A DNA stretch of 64,000 nt from Harmonia axyridis (Eukaryota; Arthropoda; Insecta; Coleoptera; Coccinellidae). Shown piece after piece: positions 50,101-62,329 of this stretch. The DNA lies in contig NC_059503.1 in assembly GCF_914767665.1 (NCBI RefSeq), forward strand, positions 13,888,001 through 13,952,000. The letters run 5' to 3'. How positions within the stretch are numbered: the first letter of the stretch is position 1; each line of letters opens with the position of its first letter. Under the pieces are notes generated by a model that was given only the letters and a program-made list of their open reading frames with translations, was not told where the DNA came from and did no database searches. Position numbers and translations under genes: made by a program.

Positions 50101-51203
50101 AACGGAAGGAATGAAATCACAATTTTTACACACGACAACAATCAGACACATTGGAAACTACTTTTCAAATTTAATGCAATAAACTTTTAATTTTTTTAAA
50201 TTCTTATGTGTATTTTAACTTGTTGATGATAGACTTAAAAGCATAATGAATAGAGGGAAGACGAAGCGGGTACAGGAAAAATAAAAGTCTAATTCTCATG
50301 TAACTTATATTCTCCGAAGTTCTCTTTTTCGATGAAGATGGTTGCAAATTTAAATTAATTGAATCTCATAAATAATAAGTTAACTGGGATATTTTCAATC
50401 TGCTTTGAGTAGATATTAATCTCTGTTCTTCATATCTCCTAAAACAAAAAGTCCCCACTTCTAATACAAATGAAAATAAACACACAAAATTCTGCACTGC
50501 CCCAATCAAGTATAGTCTTATAAGAAAAAATGTATATTAGAAAAATGAACAAGGATTCATAGTCAGTTAGGAGTTGAATCTCTATTATATGTAATCAAGA
50601 TCACAGAACATGTAACATGGATCTCATTGCATTAAACATTATGTTTTTCTGTCCGAACTCAGATTAATGGTTTTTGAAGTAACATGAAAAAGGCGGTCAA
50701 CTCAATCAGGCTGAATAGTCATCGACTTATTTTCATTAGGTAAGAACGTTAATTACCGATGCATCTTTGAAATGTCATCCTCGTAGTTAGTCTAGAAAGC
50801 AGCGTCGCGTCTAGATCTACAGAGTAGGGAAGCTGTTTTTTTTTTAATCTACACTAAGTATATCATTATTTTAAGCACTTCACAACTCACTTTTTAATTG
50901 TTTTCTTCTATACTTCATTTTTTCTGATTATCTAAAATTTGCTCGATTCTTATTTTACTGAAAGTTTTCGATTTTATAACAGCTTGCATATTAGCTTTGC
51001 TATTGTTATTTCTATTAATTTACTTAGTTCAGATAAGAAGATTTTAACAGTTTCATTGCGTTGTTGAAGCGTGTAATGTACCATTTTTATCAATGGCATA
51101 GTTTTTACTCGTCAAATGTCGGAATATGGTAACTTCAAAAGAAACAGCTTGCCAAACAGCGAACTATTTTGCCATACGAAAATGCGTTAGGCGATGTGAA
51201 CTA
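47130..51203. other. No gene or repeat recognised over about 4 kb
   Basis: AT-rich sequence with only short frames (largest 47350-47580, 76 codons) lacking motifs or exon signals. It may be intronic or plain intergenic. Confidence 0.4.
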
Positions 51204-52142
51204 ACGGGTATTTTTTTTGAGGTATATAACTTCAAAATGGCATTTCTGTTCAAGATGGCGACCGATTTAACAGCTGTCAAGTGATTTATTCTCAGTTTGG
51301 TTTGGCAATTCATCATGAATAGACTCACGCCTGAACAACGCTTGCAAATAGTGCAATTTCATTTCGAAAATAATGGTTCTGTGCAGAATACGTATCGCGC
51401 ACTTCGACCATTTTATTTTGTTTAGCTATGAAGCGCACTTCTGGTTGAATGGCTACGTCAATAAACAAAACTGCCGCATTTGGAGTGAAGCTTATCCTCA
51501 AGTGTATGTCGAAACACCGTTACATCCAGAAAAACTGACTGTTTGGTGCGCTTTATTGGCTGGTGGAATCATTGGTCCGTACTTCTTCAAAAACGATGAT
51601 GGCCAGAACGTTACAGTCAATGGTGATCGGTATAGAGCCATGATTACTAACTTTTTCATTCCTGAATTGAACAACCATGATGTCCAGGAGCTGTGGTTCC
51701 AACAATACGGCGCAACATGTCATACAGCTCGTGCCACAATCGATTTATTGAAAGACACGTTTGGTGACCGTCTAATTTCACGTTTTGGACCTGTGAATTG
51801 GGCTCCAAGATCTTGTGATTTAACACCGCTAGACTACTTTCTGTGGGGCTATGTAAAGTCATTGGTCTATGCGGATAAGCCACAAACCCTTGACCATTTG
51901 GAAGACAACATTCGCCGTGTTATTGCCGATATACGACCACAAATGTTGGAAAAAGTAATCGAAAATTGGACGTCAAGATTGGATTACATCCGAGCCAGCC
52001 GTGGCGGTCCTATGCCAGAAATCATATTTAAAATGTAATGTCACAAGATTATCTTACGGATAAATAAAATTCATGTCAATCGAATAATCCATCGTTGTTT
52101 TATTGCAATTTAAAGTTCTATAGCTCTAAAAATAACACCCTT
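51204..52142 (+). mobile_element. DD41D-type mariner derivative, copy 3 (complete ends, 939 bp)
   Basis: Flanked by TA at 51202-51203 and 52143-52144. The terminal inverted repeats ACGGGTATTTTTTTTGAGG and its partner ending AAATAACACCCTT match over about 28 bp with mismatches. MNRLTPEQRLQIVQFHFEN (51315) runs to a stop just after the shared deletion junction near 51400-51425. The main frame (51373-52038, 221 codons) covers the catalytic half up to PEIIFKM. The first and second catalytic positions read FSYEAHF and QQYGATCH, so both Asp are Tyr; the third, CDLTPLDYFLWG, is intact. Spacing from the second acid position to this Asp is 41 residues. It is a non-autonomous derivative with no active enzyme. 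Confidence 0.88.
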
Positions 52143-52931
52143 TAGAATGTCACAGAGTACACGTAAGGCAGCGTCGTTTCATTGGGAAGGGCTGAAGAAG
52201 CACGGAAAAACTAGATATCGAGATTATTCTTATTATTCTCACATTCATGAATAAATGCATTTTTTTTTCGAATTTCTTAGAGAAGCTGTGCTTCCCTAAC
52301 ACATTTTTTTCAGCTTCCATGGCAAACACGCCACTGCTAGAGAGGCAAAATAATTACAGCTTTGAAAAATCTCGTATGGAATGTTGAACAGCACTCCTTA
52401 ATGCAAAACGTTTAGAGTGTTGCTGAGGTAGTTTTCAATTTTCATGGACATTCAAGAAGTGTATTGTATAACCAAATAGATGAATAACAGTATCCACTTG
52501 GCTGTCGGATTGAGAGGTGTATATGTAGGTGGACAGGCCGTTGACTAGGACGAGTACCTATATTAGTCTTTGTTTCCGTTTTGTTCGGAGTTACAAACCG
52601 AATTCTCGTGGGATACTTGAGGAATAATTGATTAGGTGTCTCATTTCGTGAGATTGCTTCGATAAATATCCTACTTCTAAACCAGCACACGTGGAAAAAG
52701 TTAGGAATATTGATGTTTCAGGAAAGTATGTAAAGATAAAATCCACTACGGAAGTATGTGAGAAATTTTTCCATTCATTTTAATAAAAAAGTACTATGAA
52801 TACAGGCCTGCAAACGCTTTGTTTTTAAGACACAGGGTATTAAAGTTTTATTTTTTTTCGATTTTTTTTTCTCATATCACCTTCCCTTCCTAAGATATTC
52901 GACTAAAATTTTGCATAGATATTCCCATAGA
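52143..52931. other. No feature recognised
   Basis: No supported frame. The 82-codon minus-strand frame 52442-52690 has no motif. Confidence 0.4.
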
Positions 52932-53509
52932 ATAATAAACATAGATAGAGGAAGTGAACACAATTTCTACACGTCCCCAAAATGGTTAGATTACCATGTC
53001 GGATTGTGATATATTTTCAAATCCACAATTTAACTATCATTATGAATGTATATTATATTGAATGATATATTTATTCGAGTGATTTCCGATTAAAATATGC
53101 AAATTTGAATATTTGGAATCCGATATTTTTCTGATTGTCGAATTTACAATAAGCAGAATATTTATTATTTTCTGTATCTACCTGCTGAAATTCAAGGTTT
53201 GGCAACTTTAGCTCTCCTAGTGTCATCTGTTGTTTCACGTCATTTGGCGCGCTTGATGTTTGTTTTCTGAATTTCTGATATATTTAAACAATTATTTCAA
53301 TATATTTTGAGGTTATACGAAACGTTGATTCACTGTGGGACATTAGAAGTGCGTTCTTTGTGGAGAAACGCGCGAATTGAGTGAAATATCGTATCACTGA
53401 TATGTTTTCATTTCCGCGTTTTCATTTCATGTCAAATTTGATAGTTCATGTTGGGGACAGAATTTGCTTACTGAAAATGGCATATGCTCCCTCTATCTAT
53501 GTTTATTAC
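52932..53509 (-). mobile_element. Family A MITE, complete copy (about 578 bp)
   Basis: Ends AATAATAAACATAGATAGAGG and CCTCTATCTATGTTTATTAC form terminal inverted repeats of about 23 bp, with TCCCCAAAATG and CATGTTGGGGA as a second inverted pair inside. The element reads in reverse orientation relative to the copy at 60.3 kb. No transposase. Confidence 0.85.
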
Positions 53510-54040
53510 TTTGAGGATATTCCATATTCCAATTTGAAGTTTTCATCATGTGATATGCTAATTTTGAAAGCAAATCTACATGGTGATATTTTTTTGGAAC
53601 ACTGCTGGTTTTTTCATCCAGAACTGATTTGGTATTCAATTGGTTGTTTAGAAAAATATGAAAGAAACTTTCGTGCAGTACTACTCTTTTTCAATTTTCT
53701 TGTAGTTTTGTCGGATCTGGAACCGATATCGAGAAAAAATTCAAATAATTCATTTGTACCAGGAAAATATAAATTATTATGAAGGCCCAGTTGTTAAACT
53801 ACCATGAATGAATTAATTAAAAGTTTTGGTACTCATTTATTCAATCTGTTACGAAGTTTAATAAAGATTCGATAAATTGGTATAATAATCACAAAAAAGT
53901 AGGACTACAAGAAAAACCATGCAACTGGAAAACAAAGCATTTGCGGGCCCATGTTTATAGGACATTTTTTCCTTAAAATTATCGAAGGTACCTCTCATTT
54001 TTCTTTGTACCACCAATTTAGATCAACCCTGTATATTTAT
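53510..54040. other. No feature recognised
   Basis: A 133-codon plus-strand frame (53381-53782) spans the MITE edge and is not a gene. Confidence 0.4.
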
Positions 54041-54155
54041 AAAGGGTTTTACAATAAGAGGTTTCATTTTGAATAGCCCGCTATCTGGGCAGCTGTCACT
54101 TTTGAAGCCCTCATCTTTTGACTTTTGACAAGTAAAAACTACGCCATTATTAAAA
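54041..54155 (+). repeat. Solo left end of a DD41D-type element
   Basis: AAGGGTTTTACAATAAGAGG through TTTTGAATAGCCCGCTATCTGGG and CTGTCACTTTTGA is collinear with the start of the element at 61614, and the first 30 bp also match 16588-16620. Confidence 0.6.
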
Positions 54156-55036
54156 ATTGTACTATACACCCCTTAATAATCTGTTGAAATTCTCTTTGAA
54201 AATGATGACAATTTTGCATTCTTGGAATCCTGAAGAAGGTTTGAATTTTGAACCGAAATAAAAAATATAAGACAATTGATCAACAAACAATTGATATTCA
54301 ATTGTAATAGTCATAAAATAAATTCAAATGAATAATACATACAACCTTACTTCGAGTTTTATATTTGTGACCAAATCTCGGTACTTTTTGATTTAATACA
54401 ATATAAATTTTACGGAATTTTTCAGATAACAGACAATTTGAAGCCCTTGGGGACCATAACGATGGGGACCTGAAATTAATTCCTTCCCGGAGTATTATGA
54501 AAGATAAAGCGATTGCATGATCCCAACAATTATGATTTAACTGTCGTTCATAAAAATTCCGTATCTTTTACAACTCCCATAATTCAGAAGTTATTCGGTG
54601 AGAATTTATGTCCACCAGTATGAATTTTTAATTTTTATTCATATAAAATGTAACTGTAGCAATTTGCTTAACGACGTTACGGAAGAACGTTATACTGGTA
54701 AGTACCTACCAATAATATATTTCACTGATGATAGTGGCTGAAAATGGTTCTTTGATTGGATTCTCGCCAGGAAAAATTAGTAATAAAAGAAACATAAAGT
54801 GCTTCGGTACTTGCACGGTCAGAGGTCATCAACCAAAATTGGTATTATATGGCAGTGTTGAATTTCTTGCTGTTCACGAAGTTCTCAGTAGTATTATGTT
54901 GAAAGTTGGAATCCCATCCATGGAAAATCCACAGTTCATTTATAACACGCTATAAAAAATATGATTAATTATTGAAATGAGTTTTTTTTCTTGTTGACTA
55001 TTCCTAAACATTGTATGATGTCTTAAAGGAGGAATA
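54156..55036. other. No gene recognised; possible non-LTR 3' tail at its right end
   Basis: The 75-codon plus-strand frame 54728-54955 (ending VGIPSMENPQFIYNTL) is followed about 80 bp later by an (ATT)n run, an arrangement common at the 3' end of non-LTR elements. The protein match is not certain. Confidence 0.3.
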
Positions 55037-55037
55037 A

Positions 55038-55066
<29 letters not shown>
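55037..55066 (+). repeat. (ATT)n microsatellite
   Basis: A pure trinucleotide run of about ten units after AATAAATT. Confidence 0.9.
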
Positions 55067-55069
<3 letters not shown>

Positions 55070-55934
55070 CATACATGGTGTTTCCTAATTGTGGGCAAAA
55101 CTTCAGAAGGTGATAGTACTCATTAAAATAAGAAAAAAATTACCATAAAAATTTGTACGTGAATGCTTCCTCTTGGAATTACAACCAGCCGAAGATTTCA
55201 TTTCAATAATATAACGTTTGAACACTTTGATTGATTTTAATGGAAATTTGGTCATAGGCACAACTTTCCATGGCAAATCTTATGCTAATGATATTTTCTC
55301 CGGAAGAAATTTTCAGGCGTGTTCTTCCCGAAAAAAAAATTTTGACACCCGACAAAAATTTCAACAGTTTTCTCTAAAAATCCGATAAATTTCACGTGAA
55401 AAATGTATGTTGTGTTCTCTCAATAAGATGAGCCGTTCTCGAAATAATAAGGCTTTTGAAAAAAAATGCCATTTTTAATTAGAAAAACTAACATGACGTT
55501 TAAGTTTCCATTGACAACTAGCTTTCATGAGTAGAGTTCATTTGATAAATCATCTATTCCAACGCAGAATTGAAGGACATGCACTCTATTTATGGTCTTG
55601 CCGATAAAAATTCCTCCTGAGCTAGACACATCGAGAGATTTCCCAAGAGTAATGATCCTGATAGAAAACTTTGAAAAAAAATTCATCGACGCCTGCATGA
55701 AATAGGTACAATGCAAAAAGGCAGAGGAACTGTCAGGCCAGTCACAACTAGAACTGTGGAACTTTCTGAACGTAATAGAGAAGAATCTACGTACTTCTAC
55801 AAGGGCATTAAATGCAGACTTGAAGACTGTATGGTTTTGAAGGTAAATTTGCTTTATCCATACCACCTTCCAGACACTTCTACTGGTTGATTTTCCAATA
55901 CGTTTGGCTTCTTGTCAATGGTAGCTTACTCAGA
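55067..55934. other. No feature recognised
   Basis: A 113-codon minus-strand frame (55525-55866) has no recognisable motif. Confidence 0.3.
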
Positions 55935-57166
55935 GTAACAAACATAGTTAGAGGGAGCATATGTCATTCTCAGTAATCAAATTTTGTCCCCAACATGAAC
56001 TATCAAAATTGACATGAAGCACGTGGAAATGAAAACATATCAGTGATACGATATTTCACTCAATTCGCGAGTTTCTCCACAAAGAACGCACTTCGTATGT
56101 CCCATAGTGAATCAATGTTTCATATCAACTCAAAATATATTGAGATGAATACCTAAATATATCAGAAATTCAGAAAACAAACTTCAAGCGCGCCAAAAGA
56201 CGTGAAACAACCCATGACAATAGGAGAGCAAAAGTTACGAAACCCTGGATTTCATCAGGTAGATACAGAAAATAATAAATATTCTGCTTAATATGCATTC
56301 GACAATTAGGAAAAATATCGGATTCCATATATTCAAATTTGCATATTTAATCGGGAATCACTCAAATAAATACAGGGTGGCCATTTGAAAACGAAACAGA
56401 CGAGATTACAGACGAAATAAAGTTTTTTGATAGAAATGCTCGTACAGGTCGATTTCTGTTTCGAGGGGGACAACTTAAGATGTAGGTTACGGACGCATAG
56501 CGCTTCAACCCTTGCTGCTACAACCCCCACCCCCAATTTTTGAATAGGGAAGATGGGGTGAGTGATACCTCAATTCAAAGGTATTTTTATACTGATTTCA
56601 GCACAGTAATTGTTTTTTCATTTTATGCATTAGTTCTCGAAATATTCATGCGTTAGTTAGTTAGGAAGGAAGCCACAGTCATGGTTGTTTTGAAGCTCAA
56701 AATGTCGATTACTACAAGTGCCATGAAAACACCACTTCATTTTCAAATACTTAGTTGAAAATATTTCGAGAACTAATGCATAAAATGAAAAAACAATTAC
56801 TGTGCTGAAATCAGTATAAAAATACCTTTCAAATGAGGTATCACTCACCCCATCTTCCCTATTCAAAATTTGGGGGTGAGGGTTGTAGTAGCAAGGGTTG
56901 AAGCGCTATGCGTCCGTAACCTACATCTTAAGTTGCCCCCCTCGAAACACAAATCGACCTGTCCGAGCATTTCTATCGAAAAACTTTATTTCGTCTGTAA
57001 TCTCGTCTGTTTCGTTTTCAAATGGCCAACCTGTATATTCATAATGATATAGTAAAATTGTGGATTTGAAAATATACCACAATTCGACAATGTAATCCTC
57101 GATGTAATCTAACCATGTTGGGGACATGTAAGAATTGCGTATACTTCCTCTATCTATGTTTATTAC
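55935..57166 (+). mobile_element. Family A MITE split by a nested fold-back element
   Basis: The family A left part (55935 to about 56370) starts AACAAACATAGTTAGAGGGAG and stops within AATCACTCAAATAAAT. Family A resumes at about 57036 with ATTCATAATGATATAG and ends TCTATCTATGTTTATTAC at 57166. Between them lies the fold-back element described separately. About 20 bp of family A are missing at the junction. Confidence 0.85.
56371..57035. mobile_element. Nested fold-back element (about 665 bp, arms about 290 bp)
   Basis: Ends are TACAGGGTGGCCATTTG and CAAATGGCCAACCTGTA. The arms are highly similar almost to the centre (near 56700), including ACGAAACAGACGAGATTACA, GCGCTTCAACCCTTGCT and AAGATGGGGTGAGTGATACC, each inverted on the other side. 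No enzyme is encoded; frames of 60-90 codons are mirror products of the arms. Confidence 0.88.
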
Positions 57167-57599
57167 TCTATGGGTTAAACTGAACCAATCCAACGTATAT
57201 GAATAATTTTATGTTTTCTAGGGACGAGTTATCAAGAGTCAGTGCTTTCTTACATTTTTTCCAGTCAATATGAAAACTCTGACGTAATAAATAAAACCCA
57301 ACCGCGGTCAGATATTTACGAGACACCTGTGTATTCGGTCCATTGTTTTATGGAGCGATCAATTCAATATCTGGTCTGGGCCAAATAATTTCACCGTTTT
57401 GTGGAAACAGCAGGAGGATATATCGAAAATTAATCTGATCCTTGTCAAGTCCACCCTTCGGAGTGCGACCTATTCTATATAATAAACCACCCCAATGGTT
57501 ATTGGGGCTTCGTTTCCAAGGAGATTCTTCTTCCATTCATATGAGACCAATGACTTCTACGGCCGAACAACAAACGAAGTTAAATAATAGAAATATATA
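57167..57599. other. No gene recognised
   Basis: A 62-codon minus-strand frame (57348-57536) has slightly higher GC but no identified family. Confidence 0.3.
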
Positions 57600-59125
57600 C
57601 TAACTGACAAAAAAACTGCAACACCTTGAAGGAGCTGTTTAAATTTAAATTTTTTTTTTGGTGAAACATAGATAGTATATCGTCGGCTAAGAGTGTAAAT
57701 CTGCTATGTCCATAATGAACAATTTTACAGGAGACCAAAAAAACCGTACAGTACAGTGTTATAATAATAATAATTTTTGGTCTCCTGTAAAATTGTTCAT
57801 TATGGACATAGCAGATTTACACTCTTAGCCGACGATATGAAGGAGTATATTATTGAAATTTGGAAAAAAAAACGAAGGGTTTACATTTTTTTTCAATAGA
57901 TTTGTTGATAATGTGTTTGTTCACCGTGATTATCTATACACTCCCCAATACGTCTCAGCATTGATGCAATAAGATGATCTATTCCTTCTTGAGGGATACT
58001 AGCCCAAGCTACCTGTACTTCAGAACCGCCAAAGTCCGTGGGGGCTGAAGTAAATTTCCAAGCCTTCTATCCATGATGTCCCAAACATGCTCTATGGGCG
58101 AAAGATCGGGTGATCTGGACGGTCATGGCAAAATATTCACATGGATCGCTTCGAAAAAGTTTAAACTAACTCTGGCAACATGAGGTCGGGCATTAGCTTG
58201 CTGAAATATTGAATTCTCGAGCCCGTTAAGGTAAGGGAGAACATAATGCTCCACTATTTCTTGACATTAACGCAGCGGTGCCATGCTACCTAGAATAAAG
58301 GTGACTACGCTCAACAGCAAACTGAGATTCACGTCTTTCTCCCCGAGGTCGTCTAACCCTTCTTCGGCCATCATGTGCACTCAAGGAGAATCGAGATTTA
58401 TAAGAAAAGACTACTTGTCACCTGATGCCATTCCACATTCCAATGTTGACGTTCTCTGCACCACTGTAATCTTGCCGGCAATGCTCAACCGTCAGAGGTA
58501 ACACAAGATAGGGTCGATAATGCTGCAGTCCAAAGGACCTTATCCGGCGGTAAACCGTTCGAACAGTTACAGAATGGCCTTGCTCTCCTAACCCCTCAGC
58601 AGCTCAAGATAGAGTTGTCGCAAATCGGTTTCTAATGGCCATAAGTCTTAGACGTCGATCTTTAACTTCATTTGTGCCCTTCCAAGTCCGGTGACTACTC
58701 TTCTTTGATTTTGGACATTATCAAACCATGCTTGACGACAACTCACAACAGTAGTTGGATTTCTGTTCGTATGGTTAGCGATTTCTCGAAATGACAACCC
58801 TGCCTCCTGTAGACCAATAAGTCGACCTCTTTCAAATTCACTTAGCTGGCGATAAATTCCGCGTACACGTTCTCTAGGCATTTCAACAACAACTGAACAT
58901 CGTCTTTGGATCTCCTCGAACAACAGGTTTGTTGTAAAATTTGAAAAACTTGTAAGAAACGACTTCAATATTTAAGTAACAAAAATTGTTTACATGAAAA
59001 AACCTTCACATTTTTTTCTTCAAATTCAATGATTTACTCCTTGCTATACTATTTATGTTTTTCCAAAAAAAAAAATTAAAATGTGAACAGCTCCTTCTGG
59101 GTGTTGCAGTTTCTTTGTCAGTTAG
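57600..59125 (-). mobile_element. Tc1-like element with intact ends and dead transposase (1526 bp)
   Basis: Flanked by TA at 57598-57599 and 59126-59127. The terminal inverted repeats CTAACTGACAAAAAAACTGC and GCAGTTTCTTTGTCAGTTAG extend to about 60 bp with few mismatches. The minus-strand N-terminal frame (58648-58968) encodes MPRERVRGIYRQLSEFERGR and AGLSFREIANHTNRNPTTVV, the paired-like helix-turn-helix. Further left, frameshifted pieces include HPIFRP.SMFGTSW, equivalent to SP(I/D).HVWD, and INAETYWG. Many stops break it. It carries a perfect palindrome near its left end. Confidence 0.85.
57677..57838. repeat. Perfect 65-bp inverted repeat (hairpin) with 32-bp loop
   Basis: The left arm 57677-57741 starts ATATCGTCGGCTAAGAGTGT. 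The right arm 57774-57838 is its exact reverse complement over all 65 bases. The loop (57742-57773) contains GTACAGTAC and a short ATAATAATA run. It lies between the transposase remnant and the left terminal repeat of the Tc1-like element. Confidence 0.95.
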
Positions 59126-60311
59126 TATACCTAAAGCACCCTCGATTTTTTCCGGATTGTAGTAGAAAATGATGATTTATAGGGCGCAGCAGCAGATACT
59201 GACACGTTCTGCAGGATGCTGAAAGAGCTGGGCAATGATCGCAGCATTACAATATTTCATGCAGTTTCGCCTTGACAGGAGGTATTCCATTAAATGTTCA
59301 CACTTCAAGGGAGTGATTGAAAATTGGATAGTCCATTCACATGCGAGGTTTATGTACCTACCACATATCTACGTTTTATGGCCGACATCAATCGTTCAAT
59401 TGTGTCCTGTTTGAAACTTGACAGTACTCGTAATATTCTTTATATGTGGCGTCTTTAACGCATTATTTGCATTCCCGTGAGTTGAAGCCATTTTGCTGGA
59501 CTGCGTGGAAATCACACAGTTTCTTCACGTGGAAAAAATTTCGCTCGTATAATTGCTATTCATGGGAAGGTGTTATTTAATCTGAATACCTATAACACGA
59601 CACAAATTTTTCTTCGATAATTGAGTGTTTCTTCAATAAAAATGATATCACTCCATTAGATTTTTCACAACATCACATAATAGGATATTCTACTAAATTT
59701 TCAAACCTCCTCAAATTTTTAAATACATTTATTTCGATGACACTAAAGATCCTTCAATAAATCACGACTTATAACAGAAAAAAAAACAATCAACTTTCTT
59801 CGGACTCGAACTTGTGGCATTGAGATTACTAGCATGTCTCAAGACAAGACAAAAATATTCATTTGAAAAATTATGTATAAAAGGAGTGTAACTAGGAAAG
59901 GTTGCCTTTACAGTTAGTTTCCCACAGTTGCTACATGAATGCTCACATTTCTGTTACAGTTGAGAGTGGTTCGATTGATCCTCACAATAATTGTTGATTT
60001 TTACAAAGAGCTGTATTTATATGTTCTGCTGTGTTGTGATTGAGAGATTTATAGGAAAATAATGGAAGAAAACCTATTAATTATTTTTGGATTCTATACA
60101 GTCCAAAACGTAAACTGTGAAAATTACAGGAGGGGGGTTAAATTTCTTCTTCCTGAATGACCCTGAAGGTTTACGAGTATCATTGAAAATAATAAAGCAA
60201 TAGCGTTTCTAATCCTAAATTCCAGGCGGATTCTTCGTTTCAAATTAAAATATATTGAAAAAATCGCGAAATCCATCACTTGAAATAAAATGGAGGACTC
60301 TAAACCTCAGA
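59126..60311. other. No feature recognised
   Basis: AT-rich sequence with no supported frame. Confidence 0.4.
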
Positions 60312-60891
60312 GTAATAGACATAGATAGAGAGAACATAATGTCATCTTCAGTAAGCAATTTTTGTCCCCAACATGAACTATCAAATTTGGCATGAAGCGC
60401 GGAAATGAAAACATATCAGTGATACGATATTTCCCTCAATTCGCGAGTTTCTCCACAAAGAACACACTTCTTATGTCCTATAGTGAATCAACGTTTCATA
60501 TTGATTTGAAATATATTGGAATAAATACCTAAATATATCAGAAATTCAGAAAACAAACTTCAACCGCGCCTAACGACGTGAAACAACCGATGACACTAGG
60601 AGAGCAAAAGTTGCCAAACCTTGGATTTCAGCAGGTAGATACAGAAAATAATATAAATATTCTGCTCATTATAAATTCGACAATTAGGAAAACTATCGGA
60701 TTCCAAATATTCATATTTGCATATTTAATCGGGAATCACTCAAATAAATATAATTCATTCAATATAATATACATTCATAATGATATAATAACATTGTGGA
60801 TTTGAAAATATATCACAATCCGAAAACGTTATCTAACCATGTTGGAGACATGTAAAAATTGCATATACTCCCTCTATCCATGCTCTTTGTT
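60312..60891 (+). mobile_element. Family A MITE, complete copy (about 580 bp)
   Basis: Starts GTAATAGACATAGATAGAGAG and ends CTCCCTCTATCCATGCTCTTTG. All family landmarks are in order and forward orientation. Confidence 0.85.
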
Positions 60892-61613
60892 CTAAACTAA
60901 TTGAATGACAGAAGACTCCACAAGTGTCAAAAACCGTTTTGTTAACTTAAACTCGAGAAATATCCCACAAGAAAGCTTTTGAAACAATCAATTTCCGGTA
61001 CTTTTCTGACATAATCGTAACAAAATTTTGTAATGAATTTCGCCATTAAAAATCAATTTGAGTAGCTTCACATAAATACATAATATGAATTGTATTCGAT
61101 CGATTTGAACCTTTCTGCTCATGATGAAGATAAATCCACCAATCGGCAATTCCAATGACCTATTAATCGAGGTTTTCTCATATCAATCATTCGCATGTGC
61201 ATATTGATTCCTGATTGTTTTGCTGTACCTGAAATATCCATTTGTCGACGTTGGCTGCAACATTGCGTATTTCACGAAATCATTAGCTCTGAAGGCATAA
61301 GGTTTCAACAGAACAGCGATTGTCCTAATTTGCACATCGAGCAATCAGGTCATTGTGTGCTTTATAGATTGGGAGAATTCTCTAGCACATATTTTTGATA
61401 TCAAAACGAAAAGCGATACATGGATTTCCAAAAGACAAAGCACAAAATTACATATATCTACGGATTCATTATGCATTTTTCATTCTGCGATTTCTTTCCT
61501 ATTGATAAATAAATCTTTTATCTAAGTGAAGCAATTCAACTTCAACAGAATTCTTCAGTAAAAATAAGTAAATTGATGTAAATATAAACTAGAAGACGTT
61601 CTAGTGGCAGATC
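60892..61613. other. No feature recognised
   Basis: A 67-codon plus-strand frame (61195-61398) is unsupported. Confidence 0.4.
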
Positions 61614-62180
61614 TTAAAGGTTTTCAAATTAGAGGTTTCATTTTGAATAACTCTCTATCTGGGTACTTGCCACTTTTGAAAACGTCATCTTTTAACATTG
61701 GACAAGTAATAACAAAGTCATTACTAAAAATGGAAAGAAAGAAGCTTCAACAGCGCAATAAAATTGTTAAAATTTACTGCAAAAATCGTAAAAATTTTGC
61801 AGTCACAGTTCGCAAAACTAGGCACTTTTGGGTTGTCATGAAGCACCTTCTTGTCCGTGAAACTGGTGGTAAAATTTGAGCTGTTGGGACAAGTTAGGGA
61901 TGGAAAGAACAAAAACCGTTTGCGTCTCTCAAAAACAAGCGAGATTATTGCTTCTATAGTTCTTAGTGGGATCTTGGGAATTAGGCATTCGACAAACGAC
62001 ATTACTCCGTATATTGCATAAAGACTGAGGTCAGGACAAGACGGCACTACGTGCCCCACAAGCAACGAAACAATCGCTATTATCTGATCGTCTTATTTCT
62101 CGAAGAGGTGATTACAATTGGTTACCGAGATCTTGTGATTTAACACCTTTAGACTTTTTCCTTAGGGGTATTTCCACATG
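61614..62180 (+). pseudogene. DD41D-type mariner transposase relic
   Basis: The left end AAAGGTTTTCAAATTAGAGG precedes an N-terminal frame MERKKLQQRNKIVKIYCKN (61730), the helix-turn-helix start of this family. Decayed sequence follows, then SRRGDYNWLPRSCDLTPLDF (about 62095-62160), the third-Asp block. The first and second Asp blocks are gone. Confidence 0.7.
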
Positions 62181-62329
62181 GCTAGAAGGTACTGAGAGAG
62201 GGTAAATATTGGAGCTGGAAGATCCACAGAGCCGATACTAGAACTGCCAGATCAAAGTCACGGAAACCTGGATTAATACCTTCCTTCAATATAATGGAAG
62301 TGAGAAGGAAAGGGAATGGAGTACTTGTA

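Noticed and set aside
53381..53782. 133-codon plus-strand frame
   Set aside because: Starts inside the family A MITE and runs out of it; not present as a frame in other copies.
56870..57052. Frame resembling 56333-56536 read in opposite direction
   Set aside because: Produced by the inverted arms of the fold-back element, not a conserved gene.
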